Below, in pieces: positions 34,216-44,123 of a stretch of 64,000 nucleotides of DNA. The DNA lies in NCBI GenBank assembly GCA_902362805.1, contig CABIXY010000006.1, forward strand, positions 124,001 to 188,000, read 5' to 3'. Under the pieces are notes generated by a model that had not been told where the DNA came from, made no database searches, and saw only the letters and a program-made list of their open reading frames with translations. This DNA comes from Eubacteriaceae bacterium. GTDB lineage: Bacteria; Bacillota; Clostridia; Peptostreptococcales; Anaerovoracaceae. Every line of letters starts with the position of its first letter. The stretch's first letter is position 1. The position numbers and the translations under genes were made by a program.

Positions 34216-35763
34216 ATGACGTTTTTAGACGATCTCACGACTGAGATTTACAACGTGATCTGGGCGCTGCCACTGACCATCCTTGCGCTGGGAACCGGAC
34301 TTTATTTTTCACTTCGTATGAAATTCCCGCAGGTCAGACTTTTTAAAGACATGGTACATTATCTGCTGGGAAGAGACAGGAAGAGAGAGGACAGGACTAG
34401 TAAAGAGGGAATGTCTTCCTTCCAGGCATTCGCCCTTGCGCTGGGCGGCCGTGTCGGCGTCGGCAATATCGCCGGCGTAGCAACAGCCATCTGCTTTGGA
34501 GGACCGGGTGCTGTTTTCTGGATGTGGGTTATCGCCTTCATCGGCGCAGGAACGGCATTTTCTGAGTCCGCTCTGGCGCAGGTTTACAAGACCAGAATTG
34601 ACGGCGAATATAAGGGCGGCCCTGCCTACTACATAGAAAGAGGAATGGGCGGAAACAAAGTTGCGAAGATCTTCGCCATTGTCTTTGCCCTGGCGGCAAT
34701 TTTGGCCAACGGTATTACAGGACCGACCATCCAGGCCTTCAATTTTGCTGACGCAGCGCACAATGCGTTCAACCTGAACCCATGGATTGGCGGCGCTGTG
34801 ATGGCAGTCTGCGTTGCATTTGTCGCCTTTGGCGGCGCAAAGAGACTGGGCAGAGTGTCAGAACTGATCGTGCCTGTCATGGCGATCATCTATATCTTAT
34901 TGGCACTGGTTATCCTGGGAATCAACTTTAAACAGATTCCGGAGATGTTCGGACTGATCTTTGGCTGTGCATTTAAGATGAATGCTGTTTACGGAGCCAT
35001 CTGGGGCAGCACAGTGATGTGGGGCGTCAAGAGAGGTATCTATTCTAACGAGGCCGGCTACGGCTCAGGTGCTCACGCTGCAGCATCCGCGGAAGTTTCC
35101 CACCCGGCAAAACAGGGATTGGCGCAGTCTTTCTCTGTATATGTAGACACCCTGTTCGTCTGCACGGCGACAGCGATCATGATTCTGTCCACAGGAATGT
35201 TCAACGTAACCAACGAGGAAACTGGTGCAATGATTACAGAAGGACTTCCGGGGGTAAAGGCAGGCGTGGGCTATACGCAAGCGGCTATCGATTCTGTCTT
35301 CCCAGGCGTAGGCTCTGTATTCATCGCTATAGCGGTATTCTTCTTCGCATTCACCACATTGCTATCTTTCGTACTGTACACAGATGTGAACATTTCATAT
35401 GTGATGAAAAACAAGAGTGAGGGCGCAAGAAAGATCATGACCAACGTATTTAGAGCGATCATCGTCGTCATCGTTCTGATCGGAGCCACCAGATCTTCAG
35501 ATGCTGCCTGGAACACGGCAGATATCGGAATCGGCATCATGTGCTGGATTAACTTTATCGCACTGTTGATTCTCTCTACAAAGGCAGTGAAGCTGCTCAA
35601 AGACTACGAGAGACAAAAACACTTAGGTCTGGATCCAGTATTTGAGCCAGCAGACTGCGGCATCAGAAATGCAGATCTCTGGACTGATATTGTAAAAGAA
35701 AAATACGCTGATCTGCTTGCCAAGAAACATCAGGCCGAAGGCAAAGCAAAGAAAAATGCTTAG
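34216..35763 (+). CDS. AGCS family sodium:amino acid symporter, possible glutamine transporter
   Basis: A 515-residue AGCS transporter with about 11 helices. It has GGRVGVGNIAGVATAICFGG (about 76-95), the segment WGVKRGIYSNEAGYGSGAHA (about 270-289) and a soluble C-terminal tail of about 45 residues. It differs clearly from the 27966 symporter. The upstream GlnL-type regulator suggests glutamine or a related amino acid as substrate. AAAGGAGAG precedes the ATG, and a terminator follows. Confidence 0.9.
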   Translation: MTFLDDLTTEIYNVIWALPLTILALGTGLYFSLRMKFPQVRLFKDMVHYLLGRDRKREDRTSKEGMSSFQAFALALGGRVGVGNIAGVATAICFGGPGAVFWMWVIAFIGAGTAFSESALAQVYKTRIDGEYKGGPAYYIERGMGGNKVAKIFAIVFALAAILANGITGPTIQAFNFADAAHNAFNLNPWIGGAVMAVCVAFVAFGGAKRLGRVSELIVPVMAIIYILLALVILGINFKQIPEMFGLIFGCAFKMNAVYGAIWGSTVMWGVKRGIYSNEAGYGSGAHAAASAEVSHPAKQGLAQSFSVYVDTLFVCTATAIMILSTGMFNVTNEETGAMITEGLPGVKAGVGYTQAAIDSVFPGVGSVFIAIAVFFFAFTTLLSFVLYTDVNISYVMKNKSEGARKIMTNVFRAIIVVIVLIGATRSSDAAWNTADIGIGIMCWINFIALLILSTKAVKLLKDYERQKHLGLDPVFEPADCGIRNADLWTDIVKEKYADLLAKKHQAEGKAKKNA

Positions 35764-35790
35764 AAATCTTAATTATATAGTATAGTGACA

Positions 35791-35826
35791 AAAAGCGGGC
35801 GCAATTCCAGGAAGCGCCCGCTTTTG
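35791..35826. terminator. bidirectional terminator
   Basis: AAAAGCGGGCGC pairs with GCGCCCGCTTTT between the symporter gene and the convergent deacetylase gene. Confidence 0.85.
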
Positions 35827-35833
35827 CCTTTGC

Positions 35834-36946
35834 TTAGGGCAGCAGCAGCAGTTTTTCGTAAAATTCCAGCCCCGACAGCAGAATCGCCTCGTCAAAATCG
35901 AAGTTGTCGGTGTGGAGGGCCGTATCCACGCCTAAGCCCAGAAAAAAGAAAAATATAGGGCAGTGACGGGCATAATAGGAAAAATCTTCGCTGGTCATGG
36001 AGGGCTCTGCCAGAAGCTGCACTTCTTCCGCACAGTGGTTCATGACTAATTCAAAAAGGCTGGGTGTATTTAAGAGAGGGGGGTGCCCTGTTGAAAGACC
36101 AATCTCAAAGGTACAGCCCGTTGATCTTTCAATGTGTCCGGCGATTTCCTCCATCCGTGTTTTGATGCGGTCAAAGGTTTCCTCATCGAAGACGCGCAGG
36201 CTGCCTTTGAGGAAGGCAGAGGCGCTGATGGCGTTACAGACCGTACCGCTCTGCAAAATGCCGAATTTCAGCAGTCTGTAAACGCCTGCGGGAATTTCCT
36301 CTCGCTCCATTTTATAGGATGCCGTCAGGAATGCAGCTGCGGCATAGAGCGCGTCCTGCCCTTGACGGGCTTTGGCAATATGGGCGGAGCGGCCTTGAAT
36401 TTTGACCTCGACTTCGCTGCTCCTTGCCATCATTGCCTCAGAACGAGCGGCAACGGTTCCTGCAGGCAGGTCTGGCCACAGATGGCAGCCGAAGATGCGG
36501 ACGACGTGATAGGCAGTGAGGATCTCACTTTTTAATATGGACTCTGCACCGCCTTCTGTCTCCTCAGCAGGCTGGAAAATCAGCATCACATTATAAGGCA
36601 GTGTCTCACCATTTTTTATGCGGCCTTCCACGACTTCTGCCAATGCCAAAACCATGGCCATGTGGCCATCGTGGCCGCAGGCGTGCATCTTTCCCGGATG
36701 GCGCGAGGCGTAAGTTTTTGATGAACACTCTGAAATCGGCAGAGCGTCCATGTCTGCACGGAAGGCGACGGTTTTACTTTTCCCCAGATTGAACCAGGCG
36801 CAGACGGCTGAAGGGGATGGCTGTAAGAGGCGGCAGCTGTATTTTGCAAGCACCTCTTTGATGTAGCGGGTGGTTTCAGGCAAATCGAAGTCCAGCTCGG
36901 GAATTCTGTGAAGATCGCGCCTGTATTGTCTCAGTAGATCGAGCAT
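35834..36946 (-). CDS. dapL: M20 amidohydrolase, probable N-acetyl-diaminopimelate deacetylase
   Basis: A 370-residue M20D carboxypeptidase-like enzyme with LHRIPELDFDLPET, AFRADMDALPI (metal Asp), KMHACGHDGHMAMVL (metal His pair) and FQPAEETEGGAESIL (catalytic Glu). Alone, M20D enzymes have many substrates. Here the gene is divergent from the dapA-dapB-dapH-aminotransferase operon, and in Bacillus the deacetylase (YkuR) sits beside dapH (YkuQ). The acetyl route needs exactly this step, so the assignment is good by context. AAAGGAGCACC precedes the ATG. Confidence 0.75.
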   Translation of the reverse strand: MLDLLRQYRRDLHRIPELDFDLPETTRYIKEVLAKYSCRLLQPSPSAVCAWFNLGKSKTVAFRADMDALPISECSSKTYASRHPGKMHACGHDGHMAMVLALAEVVEGRIKNGETLPYNVMLIFQPAEETEGGAESILKSEILTAYHVVRIFGCHLWPDLPAGTVAARSEAMMARSSEVEVKIQGRSAHIAKARQGQDALYAAAAFLTASYKMEREEIPAGVYRLLKFGILQSGTVCNAISASAFLKGSLRVFDEETFDRIKTRMEEIAGHIERSTGCTFEIGLSTGHPPLLNTPSLFELVMNHCAEEVQLLAEPSMTSEDFSYYARHCPIFFFFLGLGVDTALHTDNFDFDEAILLSGLEFYEKLLLLP

Positions 36947-37033
36947 AACGGTGCTCCTTTCGAATATTTGTTAAAAATTATAAACTAACACAAACAAAAA
37001 AGCAAATAATTGTTTTGCAACAACAAAAAATTC

Positions 37034-37062
37034 TTGACAGGGAAGAAATCTCATGTTAATCT
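37034..37062 (+). promoter_or_regulatory. dap operon promoter
   Basis: Near-consensus TTGACA (37034-37039), a 17-bp spacer, TAATCT (37057-37062). Transcription would begin just before the riboswitch. Confidence 0.75.
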
Positions 37063-37070
37063 AGTTTTCA

Positions 37071-37247
37071 AGATAGAGGTCGCGGGAACGATGCCTCTGT
37101 GGGAGCCGACGGGCAACGATCACAGAGAGCAGCAATCTCGCCGAACTCTGCAGACAGGTATGCCTGCAGGGTGGGGTTATGGAGAATATCCATAACACTG
37201 TCTGCGAACTGCTTTTCAGAAATGAGTTGTTCGCAGGAGTGCTGTCG
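37071..37247 (+). ncRNA. lysine riboswitch (L-box)
   Basis: The leader begins AGATAGAGGTCGCGGGAAC, contains the conserved CTCGCCGAAC, a GGGTGGGG segment, ACACTGTCTGCG, and closes with GGAGTGCTGTC, matching the order of conserved L-box elements. GATAG at the start pairs with CTGTC at the end (P1). It lies between a strong promoter and an intrinsic terminator ahead of dapA. When lysine is bound, transcription should stop at the terminator and shut down the lysine/diaminopimelate operon. Confidence 0.85.
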
Positions 37248-37314
37248 GAAAATTTGATTTGCTGCATTCTATTTTAAGCGCTTTTGAAGAATGCATTGAT
37301 ATCGAGTTATCCAT

Positions 37315-37343
37315 AGCAGGCCTTCGGGTCTGCTTTTTCTTTT
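37315..37343 (+). terminator. riboswitch-controlled terminator
   Basis: AGCAGGCC-TTCG-GGTCTGCT followed by TTTTCTTTT, 54 bp before dapA; the probable expression platform of the lysine riboswitch. Confidence 0.8.
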
Positions 37344-37396
37344 GCTGGCAGAATCTTGCACTCCCTATCTAATCAGAGAAAAGGTAGGAAAGAAAG

Positions 37397-38284
37397 ATGA
37401 ATTTAAGTAATTTGAGAGGGTCCCTTGTCGCTCTCGTCACACCCTTTGATCAGGAGGGGAACCCGGACTTTCACCGTCTGGGCCAGCTGATCGACTGGCA
37501 CCTTACTGCTGGAACAGATGGTATCGTCATCCTTGGTACCACGGGAGAGAGTTCCACCATGACACAGGAAGAGGATGATGCAGTCTGCAAGTTTACCGTA
37601 GAGCGGGTTTCGGGGCGGATTCCGGTTATCGCGGGCAGCGGTTCCAACTGTACCCAGTCGATGCTGGAACGAAGCCTGAAATTTCAGGAACTGGGTGCTG
37701 ATGGTCTGCTCCTCATAGCGCCTTATTACAACAAAACCAATGAAGAGGGCATGGCGCGCCATTTTCTGACCATTGCTGATCAGGTGGAAATTCCCTGTAT
37801 TCTATACAACGTGCCAGGCAGAACGGGCTGCAGTATCCCCGTCGAAGTCGTGGAACGGCTTGCCAGACATCCGCGCATCTGCGGTATCAAAGAGGCTTCA
37901 GGAAACTTGGGTTATGCTATGGAAGTCGCCAGGCTTTTATCTGACGATTTTGTCATGTACAGTGGCAATGACGATATGACGGTGCCGTTGCTTTCTATCG
38001 GCGCTTCAGGGGTTATCTCTGTGCTGGCCAATATTCTGCCGACAGAAACCCATCGTATGGTCATGAGGTATTTAGAAGGGAATCCTGCCGGTGCAGCATC
38101 GATACAGCTTGGGTATTTAGAATTGATTCACAATCTGTTTTCTGAGGTCAACCCGATTCCTGTGAAAACAGCCCTCTCCATGATGGGAAAATGTGAATCT
38201 CATATGCGGCTGCCTCTATATGATATGAGTGAATCTGCTAGAAAAACACTGGCGGTTTCAATGAGAAAGGCGCAGCTGTTATGA
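37397..38284 (+). CDS. dapA: 4-hydroxy-tetrahydrodipicolinate synthase
   Basis: Condenses pyruvate with aspartate semialdehyde. The 295-residue TIM barrel has GTTGESSTM (about 46-54), the catalytic Tyr in ILYNVPGRTG (about 135) and the Schiff-base Lys in ICGIKEASGN (about 164). It overlaps dapB by 4 bp (ATGA) and is the first gene behind the lysine riboswitch. Confidence 0.95.
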   Translation: MNLSNLRGSLVALVTPFDQEGNPDFHRLGQLIDWHLTAGTDGIVILGTTGESSTMTQEEDDAVCKFTVERVSGRIPVIAGSGSNCTQSMLERSLKFQELGADGLLLIAPYYNKTNEEGMARHFLTIADQVEIPCILYNVPGRTGCSIPVEVVERLARHPRICGIKEASGNLGYAMEVARLLSDDFVMYSGNDDMTVPLLSIGASGVISVLANILPTETHRMVMRYLEGNPAGAASIQLGYLELIHNLFSEVNPIPVKTALSMMGKCESHMRLPLYDMSESARKTLAVSMRKAQLL

Positions 38285-38991
38285 AAATTCTCTTAATTGG
38301 AAATGGACAGATGGGAACCCTGATACGAAAGCTTGCGTTAGATCGGGGGATGGTGGTTGCGGACAGTTTCCACACAGAAACGATAGACCGACTAAAAGAC
38401 TTTGATCAACCGGCAGACGTTTTGATTGACTTTTCTTCGCCACAGGCACTGCCTGCCATCGCAGATTACATACAGAAGACCAAAACACCTCTGGTCTGCG
38501 GCACCACAGGATATGATGAGGACGCAAGACAGCAGCTTGCTTTTCTGGCAACCTGTGCGCCGGTACTCTACAGTACCAATTTTTCTGCCGGAATCATCAT
38601 AATAAGAAGGATTTTAAGGGAGTTTTCTGCATATCTATTAGATAATGGCTTTGAAGCGGAACTGATTGAGGCACACCACAGTCAGAAACAAGACGTCCCT
38701 AGCGGCACTGCAAAGACGCTGCTTTCGGAAATTGACCCAGAGAGAAGACTGCAGAGGGTGATCGGCAGGCGGCAGCAGGGCACCAGAGGACGACAAGAGA
38801 TTGGTATTCATTCTCTGCGAGGCGGAACAGAAGCGGGACGCCACAAGGTGATTTTTTTTGGTAAAGATGAGCAGATTGAGATTGCCCACAGTGCAGAAAG
38901 TCGGGAGATCTTCGCACGAGGGGCGCTTCTGGGAGCAGAAAAACTGGTCAGGCAGGACAAAGGTCTTTACACCTTTGATCAACTCATATAA
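38281..38991 (+). CDS. dapB: 4-hydroxy-tetrahydrodipicolinate reductase
   Basis: NAD(P)H-dependent reductase following DapA. The 236-residue protein is shorter than the usual 250-270, with a trimmed N-terminal nucleotide domain ([33 protein letters not shown]). The catalytic/substrate loop is intact: [20 protein letters not shown] (about 124-143). The C-terminus has the [16 protein letters not shown] strand. It overlaps dapA. Confidence 0.93.
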   Translation: MKILLIGNGQMGTLIRKLALDRGMVVADSFHTETIDRLKDFDQPADVLIDFSSPQALPAIADYIQKTKTPLVCGTTGYDEDARQQLAFLATCAPVLYSTNFSAGIIIIRRILREFSAYLLDNGFEAELIEAHHSQKQDVPSGTAKTLLSEIDPERRLQRVIGRRQQGTRGRQEIGIHSLRGGTEAGRHKVIFFGKDEQIEIAHSAESREIFARGALLGAEKLVRQDKGLYTFDQLI

Positions 38992-39002
38992 AGGAGGAGC
39001 AC

Positions 39003-39704
39003 ATGAACGCAAGTGAAATTATAAAATATATCAGTGAATCTGAGAAAAAGACGCCGGTTAGGGTGTATGTAAAATGGAAAGAGGGGGCATCTAGAGTAGC
39101 ATTTCCAGGCTGCAGACGCTTTGGCGCAGGGGACGAAATCATCTTCGGCGACTGGAAGGATGCGGCTCCAGTTCTTGCGGCGGCAGAGGATAAGATTGCC
39201 GATCTAGTCGTGGAGAACGACTGCCGGAACAGCGCGATTCCGCTGCTGGACATGAAGGAGATACCTGCTCGTATCGAGCCGGGGGCGGTCATCAGAGAGA
39301 GGGTTCATATCGGAAAGAATGCGGTCATCATGATGGGGGCGCTGATTAACATCGGGGCTTCCATTGGCGATAACACGATGATTGATATGGGTGCTATCCT
39401 GGGCGGCAGAGCGACTGTGGGGAAAAACTGCCACATCGGTGCAGGCAGCGTATTGGCAGGAGTCATAGAGCCGGCCAGTGCAGTACCTGTCATCATCGAG
39501 GACGACGTGATGATCGGTGCCAATGCCGTGGTCATTGAAGGGGTACGGGTGGCAAAAGGCAGCGTCGTGGCGGCAGGTTCAGTGGTCACCCGCGACGTTC
39601 CGGAAGGCGCGGTTGTTGCGGGGGTGCCGGCTAAGGTGCTGAAAATGAAGGACGAGAGCACAGTAGGAAAGACTGAGACTGTCGATGCTCTGAGAAAGCT
39701 GTAG
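39003..39704 (+). CDS. dapH: tetrahydrodipicolinate N-acetyltransferase
   Basis: A 233-residue left-handed beta-helix transferase. Hexapeptide repeats run from about residue 90 ([20 protein letters not shown]) to about 215 ([12 protein letters not shown]). DapH acetylates tetrahydrodipicolinate and so commits this organism to the acetyl branch rather than the succinyl or dehydrogenase branch. AAAGGAGGAGC lies before the ATG; the gene follows dapB by 11 bp and precedes its aminotransferase partner by 6 bp. Confidence 0.93.
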   Translation: MNASEIIKYISESEKKTPVRVYVKWKEGASRVAFPGCRRFGAGDEIIFGDWKDAAPVLAAAEDKIADLVVENDCRNSAIPLLDMKEIPARIEPGAVIRERVHIGKNAVIMMGALINIGASIGDNTMIDMGAILGGRATVGKNCHIGAGSVLAGVIEPASAVPVIIEDDVMIGANAVVIEGVRVAKGSVVAAGSVVTRDVPEGAVVAGVPAKVLKMKDESTVGKTETVDALRKL

Positions 39705-39710
39705 TATCTT

Positions 39711-40856
39711 ATGGACATGACGACTTTGCTCAAAAAACCGCTGCAGCATTTAAGCGGCAGCGGCATCAGAGAATTTGCACGTTTAGCACAAGAAAAAGAG
39801 GGCTGTATCAGTCTGACCCTGGGAGAACCGGACTTCAACACGCCGGCCAACATCAAGGGGGCACTGAAGAACGCCCTTGACGACAACTTGACTCATTATG
39901 CGCCTAATGCCGGATATGACAGTTTACGGAAGGCCATCGCCGATTTTGAACAACAAAAGGGGATTTTTTATAAACCGGAGGAGGTCATCGTTACTATCGG
40001 AGCAACGGAAGCGCTCTTTGCAGGTCTGTTTTCCATTCTTGCGCCAGGTGACGAAGTCATCGTGCCGGTGCCGGCCTTTAGCTTATATGAGTCCATTATA
40101 ACTATGTGCGGCGGAAAAACAGTACGGCTGGATACGAGGGACAGCGGGTTTCAGATTGGGGAAGAACAGCTGCGGGCTGCCTATTCGTCCCGTACAAAAG
40201 CAATCATCCTCAACTCTCCCAATAACCCCACTGGTGCGGTTTATACAGAAGAAACTCTGGACTGCCTCCATGATTTTCTGAAAGATAAGCCTCTGTTTAT
40301 CCTCTGTGATGAGGTGTATGGACAGCTGGCTTTTGAAGACTACAGGTCCTTTCCTTCTTATGGAGATTTGAAAGACCGGCTCATCGTTGTGCAGAGTTTT
40401 TCAAAGCCTTACGCGATGACTGGCTTCCGAGCCGGCTATCTGCTGGCAGACAGGCCAGTAGTAGAGATACTGGAAAAAGTACATCAGTATAATGTGGTTT
40501 CCATTCCTTCTTTTGTGCAGGCCGCCTGTGAAGAAGCCTTGTCTTTTGACTCGGCGGATATGAGAGCTTCTTATCGACGCCGCACCCAATATGTCTGTGA
40601 CAGGCTGGAAGAGATGGGTCTTGCGGTGAGACCGCCGGACGGGGGATTTTACGTCTTTCCTTCCATTGCTGATTTCGGCATGTCGTCGGACGCTTTTTGC
40701 CGCAGACTGATTGAAGAAGAGGGGCTTGCGCTCACCCCAGGCAGTTGCTTTGACGGAGAAGGATATGTGAGAATTTCTTGCTGCTACAGCCCAGCAGTGC
40801 TAGAAGCGGGCTTGAATCGTCTGGAAAGGTTTGTGAAAAACAGATTGTGCATATGA
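39711..40856 (+). CDS. aminotransferase, probable N-acetyl-LL-diaminopimelate aminotransferase
   Basis: A 381-residue class I/II PLP enzyme. It has SLTLGEPDFNTPANIK (about 36-51), ILNSPNNPTGAVY (about 165-177), the Asp of LCDEVYGQLAF and the PLP Lys in VVQSFSKPYAMTGFRAGYLL (about 225-244). Being the last gene of the dap operon, it most likely transaminates N-acetyl-2-amino-6-oxopimelate (PatA/DapX role). The family has broad specificity, so context carries the call. A terminator follows. Confidence 0.85.
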   Translation: MDMTTLLKKPLQHLSGSGIREFARLAQEKEGCISLTLGEPDFNTPANIKGALKNALDDNLTHYAPNAGYDSLRKAIADFEQQKGIFYKPEEVIVTIGATEALFAGLFSILAPGDEVIVPVPAFSLYESIITMCGGKTVRLDTRDSGFQIGEEQLRAAYSSRTKAIILNSPNNPTGAVYTEETLDCLHDFLKDKPLFILCDEVYGQLAFEDYRSFPSYGDLKDRLIVVQSFSKPYAMTGFRAGYLLADRPVVEILEKVHQYNVVSIPSFVQAACEEALSFDSADMRASYRRRTQYVCDRLEEMGLAVRPPDGGFYVFPSIADFGMSSDAFCRRLIEEEGLALTPGSCFDGEGYVRISCCYSPAVLEAGLNRLERFVKNRLCI

Positions 40857-40880
40857 AGTCAAGAACGCGCAGAATTGCAG

Positions 40881-40923
40881 AAAACCGAGTGGTTTGGACA
40901 ATCGTCCCAGTCACTCGGTTTTG
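40881..40923. terminator. bidirectional terminator
   Basis: AAAACCGAGTG pairs with CACTCGGTTTT between the dap operon and the convergent ABC permease gene. Confidence 0.85.
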
Positions 40924-40944
40924 ATGTTCCATACGCCTTTGGCG

Positions 40945-43374
40945 CTATTCTACTTCGTGAAGCCGCTCTACGATAGACTTGCTCTGCGCCATTTTGATAG
41001 CCACGGCAGAGACGACTAGTGGAAGAATGATTACAAACAAGGAATAGCCTGCTCCGTAGAGAAGCGGAAAATTCCAATGAAGATACTTCACACCAGTCTG
41101 TCTTATGGCGTAGATGATCAGCCAACCCAGTCCGCCTCCTAGGGTCAGCGAAAAGAAGATGTTATAAATGGCCAAGGTCAGCCCTTCCCCCTGGATCATC
41201 TTGATCAATTGTCCCTTACCCATGCCGATGGACTGCAGCATAGCGAATTCCTGCCGTCTGGATATGACGCTGGTGATAATGGTATTGATCAGGTTGATGA
41301 CGCTGAAGAGGATGATAAAGGCGCTGAGCCCCAGAAAGACTGTGGATAACTGCGCTGTAATCTGTGCATCTTCCTTCATTTGCTGACGCAGGGTGTCGAG
41401 AACAAGTTTATCGTTCCCCTTAACTAATTGGTTAAGCTGAGCCGTGACGTGCTTTTCTGTAGCGGGCCAATCGGTGGAAATCAGCAGTACGCGGTTGTAG
41501 TTGAAGCCTTTATTGACCATATTCTTTATAGTATCATCGGGAACGACAAAGAAGCCAGCCAGACTGACGATGCGATAGGCTTCGTCGTCATTGTAAATAT
41601 CGTTGTCCAATTCTCCTGCGATGGTAAAGGTGTCAGTATGCTCTTTCTTTCCATCAAACCAGGTGATGTCGATGGGATCACCAACTTGAAAAGGCTTTCC
41701 TAAAACTTTTTCGGCGGTATCGTTGGACAACACATAGATTTTTTTCTCTTTTACCGCCTGTTCGTAACTTATCTTCTGATCGTCAGTAAGATACTTGTTG
41801 ATGTATTTTGTTTCTTTCTTGGTAAAGGGTACGAAGCCGTCGCTGCGCTGATTGCTGCCGTATCGGTAATCGACGTTAATTTTTTCCTGTGCCATGACTC
41901 TCTTCACTCCGTCGATGGCTTTTATGTCATGAATCAGATCTGCATTTAGAGGATTCTCTTTCTGCACGCCAGTCAGTCCTTCGGCATTGGCATTGATGGC
42001 GTTATCGGAAATCCAAACCTGATATTCGCTATATCTGTTGTAGCTCTGCTTGGAAAAATCCAGCTTATCAAAAGAGGAGAGAAACGTTGCACCTGCCATA
42101 AAGACGATGCCGCTGATGCACAGGGATAACACCGTCATGATGAACTTCCTGCGGTCTCGTTTAATTCCCATCTTTGCAAGGGTGAAAGGCGTGATTTTGC
42201 GATGAAGCACTGCTGCCCGCCCTTTGACCGGGGGCTCATAGCCGCTGGCCTTGGCTGCTTCGATGGGCGAGATGGCAGCGGCAATCTTCGCCGGCTTTTT
42301 GACAGAAATCATAATGGTCAGGAAATCAGCTGCCAGGGTTACGACGGCTACAGCAATGGTATTGCTCCAGAGCCAGCCGTGCGGCGCTATGAAGTAGCCG
42401 AATAAAGTTCCCAGGAGCAGCCCGACTGGCGCGCCGATGAGAAACATGGTCATGCCTTCTCTGCGGACAATCTTCCTAATCTGCTTCGGCGTAGCACCAA
42501 GGGTACGGAGCTGCCCGAACTGGCGGATGCGGCTCATGACCGAAATATAGAAGATGCTGTAGATGACGACGATGCTGACGAAGAGAATAAAGAGAGCTAT
42601 CAACACGACGGTCAAAATTTCCTGGATATTCTTTACTAGTGAAGTAGTAAATTTGTCATTCTCGTTGATATCAGGTCTCTCGACTCCATAGTCTGCGCCA
42701 ATGGCAGTGATTGTTTGCAGAAAGTCGTCTTCGCTCATCCTCGTGGCACCATCGATTTTGGCAGCGAGGGTATAGGGCTGATTTTTCAGCCAGGGTCCTT
42801 TTTCGGCGTAAGCTTTTGAGAACATAACAGGATACAGGGTGGAAGAAGAACCGTTATCGCTGAATCCGCTGATGCGGAAAGTCTCTGTGGTACCGTCGAA
42901 GTTCCGAAGTTCCAGGCTGGTGCCAATTTGGGCAGCTTTGCCGAGGTGCTTCATATAGGCTTTATCGACAGCGACTTCATTGATTTTTTCAGGATAGCGG
43001 CCCTCGGATACCTTCTCAGCGTAGATAGTGCTTTTGACCTGCTCGACATAGAGCGGCTGGATAGTGTAATCGCCTGCTTCCACACGGATCCCGGATTTCA
43101 CTGTTAAGGAATCCGTAATTCGCTCATCGGATTGCAGATTCTCGACTTGAGAGTGGCTCAAATTCTCATAGAGAACATGTTGCATTTGAGCCAGTTGGTT
43201 TTTATCGGCTTGTCTGACACCGAAGACGAAGAGGGAGAGGCCACTGACCAGTGCTACGGAAAGAATAATGGTCAGCAACGTAAAGGTGTTGCGCATCTTG
43301 GCGCTCTTGAGACTTCTGGCTGCCATTTTTTTGACCAGATTGCTGTTATTGTTTTTGTTAAATACGTCTTTCAT
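40945..43374 (-). CDS. FtsX-type ABC transporter permease
   Basis: An 809-residue permease with the layout helix, large outer domain (about 45-255), three helices (about 265-375), a linker, helix (about 410), second outer domain, and three final helices (about 680-790): a double FtsX/MacB-like arrangement. VMSRIRQFGQLRTLGATPKQ and SRRQEFAMLQSIGMGKGQLI are the two conserved FtsX cytoplasmic loops. It follows its ATPase by 14 bp, and both lie downstream of a two-component system. Such sets export or sense cell-wall-active peptides; the substrate here is unknown. GGGAGGCGATC precedes the ATG. Confidence 0.9.
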   Translation of the reverse strand: MKDVFNKNNNSNLVKKMAARSLKSAKMRNTFTLLTIILSVALVSGLSLFVFGVRQADKNQLAQMQHVLYENLSHSQVENLQSDERITDSLTVKSGIRVEAGDYTIQPLYVEQVKSTIYAEKVSEGRYPEKINEVAVDKAYMKHLGKAAQIGTSLELRNFDGTTETFRISGFSDNGSSSTLYPVMFSKAYAEKGPWLKNQPYTLAAKIDGATRMSEDDFLQTITAIGADYGVERPDINENDKFTTSLVKNIQEILTVVLIALFILFVSIVVIYSIFYISVMSRIRQFGQLRTLGATPKQIRKIVRREGMTMFLIGAPVGLLLGTLFGYFIAPHGWLWSNTIAVAVVTLAADFLTIMISVKKPAKIAAAISPIEAAKASGYEPPVKGRAAVLHRKITPFTLAKMGIKRDRRKFIMTVLSLCISGIVFMAGATFLSSFDKLDFSKQSYNRYSEYQVWISDNAINANAEGLTGVQKENPLNADLIHDIKAIDGVKRVMAQEKINVDYRYGSNQRSDGFVPFTKKETKYINKYLTDDQKISYEQAVKEKKIYVLSNDTAEKVLGKPFQVGDPIDITWFDGKKEHTDTFTIAGELDNDIYNDDEAYRIVSLAGFFVVPDDTIKNMVNKGFNYNRVLLISTDWPATEKHVTAQLNQLVKGNDKLVLDTLRQQMKEDAQITAQLSTVFLGLSAFIILFSVINLINTIITSVISRRQEFAMLQSIGMGKGQLIKMIQGEGLTLAIYNIFFSLTLGGGLGWLIIYAIRQTGVKYLHWNFPLLYGAGYSLFVIILPLVVSAVAIKMAQSKSIVERLHEVE

Positions 43375-43388
43375 CCTGATCGCCTCCC

Positions 43389-44054
43389 TTACTGTACGAT
43401 TGTGCCGTCTTCGATACGGACAATGCGATCGGCTAGTTGGGCGATTTCGTTGTTGTGAGTAATCATGACAATGGTCTGGTTGAAACGTTTGCTGGTGTTC
43501 TGCAGGAGACCGAGTACGTCTGCGCTGGTCTTGCTGTCCAGGTTTCCTGTAGGCTCATCGGCCAAAATCAGGGAAGGCTTTGCAATCAAAGCTCTGGCGA
43601 TGGCCACGCGCTGCTGCTGACCGCCAGACAAATTAGCGGGCATTTCAGTCAGTTTATCAGTCAATCCCAGTAAATTGATGACTTCCTCGCAATAATCTTT
43701 GTCTACGGTACCACCGTCTAAATCTACTGGTACGACGATATTTTCGTAGACATTGAGAATAGGGATTAAGTTATAGTTTTGAAACACGAATCCGATGTTG
43801 CGTCTCCTGAATATGGTCAGTTTCTCATCGTTCATCTGTGACAAATTCTGCTCACTGATGATTACCTCGCCGGAAGTTGGTATATCCAAACCGCCGCACA
43901 TATGCAGCAGAGTGGACTTTCCAGATCCCGAAGTGCCAACGACGGCCACGAACTCGCCTTCAGCTACAGAAAGGGTCACCCCATTCAGAGCCTTTGTGAT
44001 ATTCGGCTCACTGCCATAATACTTTTTTAAATCTTTTGTCTGTAAGATATTCAT
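43389..44054 (-). CDS. ABC transporter ATP-binding protein (LolD/MacB-like)
   Basis: About 221 residues with Walker [10 protein letters not shown], a Q-loop in [10 protein letters not shown], signature [15 protein letters not shown], Walker [13 protein letters not shown] and an H-loop (MITHNNE). The ATG at 44054 is preferred over the TTG at 44060 by distance to AAAGGCGG. It powers the FtsX-type permease encoded next. Confidence 0.93.
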   Translation of the reverse strand: MNILQTKDLKKYYGSEPNITKALNGVTLSVAEGEFVAVVGTSGSGKSTLLHMCGGLDIPTSGEVIISEQNLSQMNDEKLTIFRRRNIGFVFQNYNLIPILNVYENIVVPVDLDGGTVDKDYCEEVINLLGLTDKLTEMPANLSGGQQQRVAIARALIAKPSLILADEPTGNLDSKTSADVLGLLQNTSKRFNQTIVMITHNNEIAQLADRIVRIEDGTIVQ

Positions 44055-44123
44055 AATCAATACCGCCTTTCTTTTGATGGCTCCATTATAAAAGAGAAAT
44101 CTCGCAGAAATATCACGTAATTC

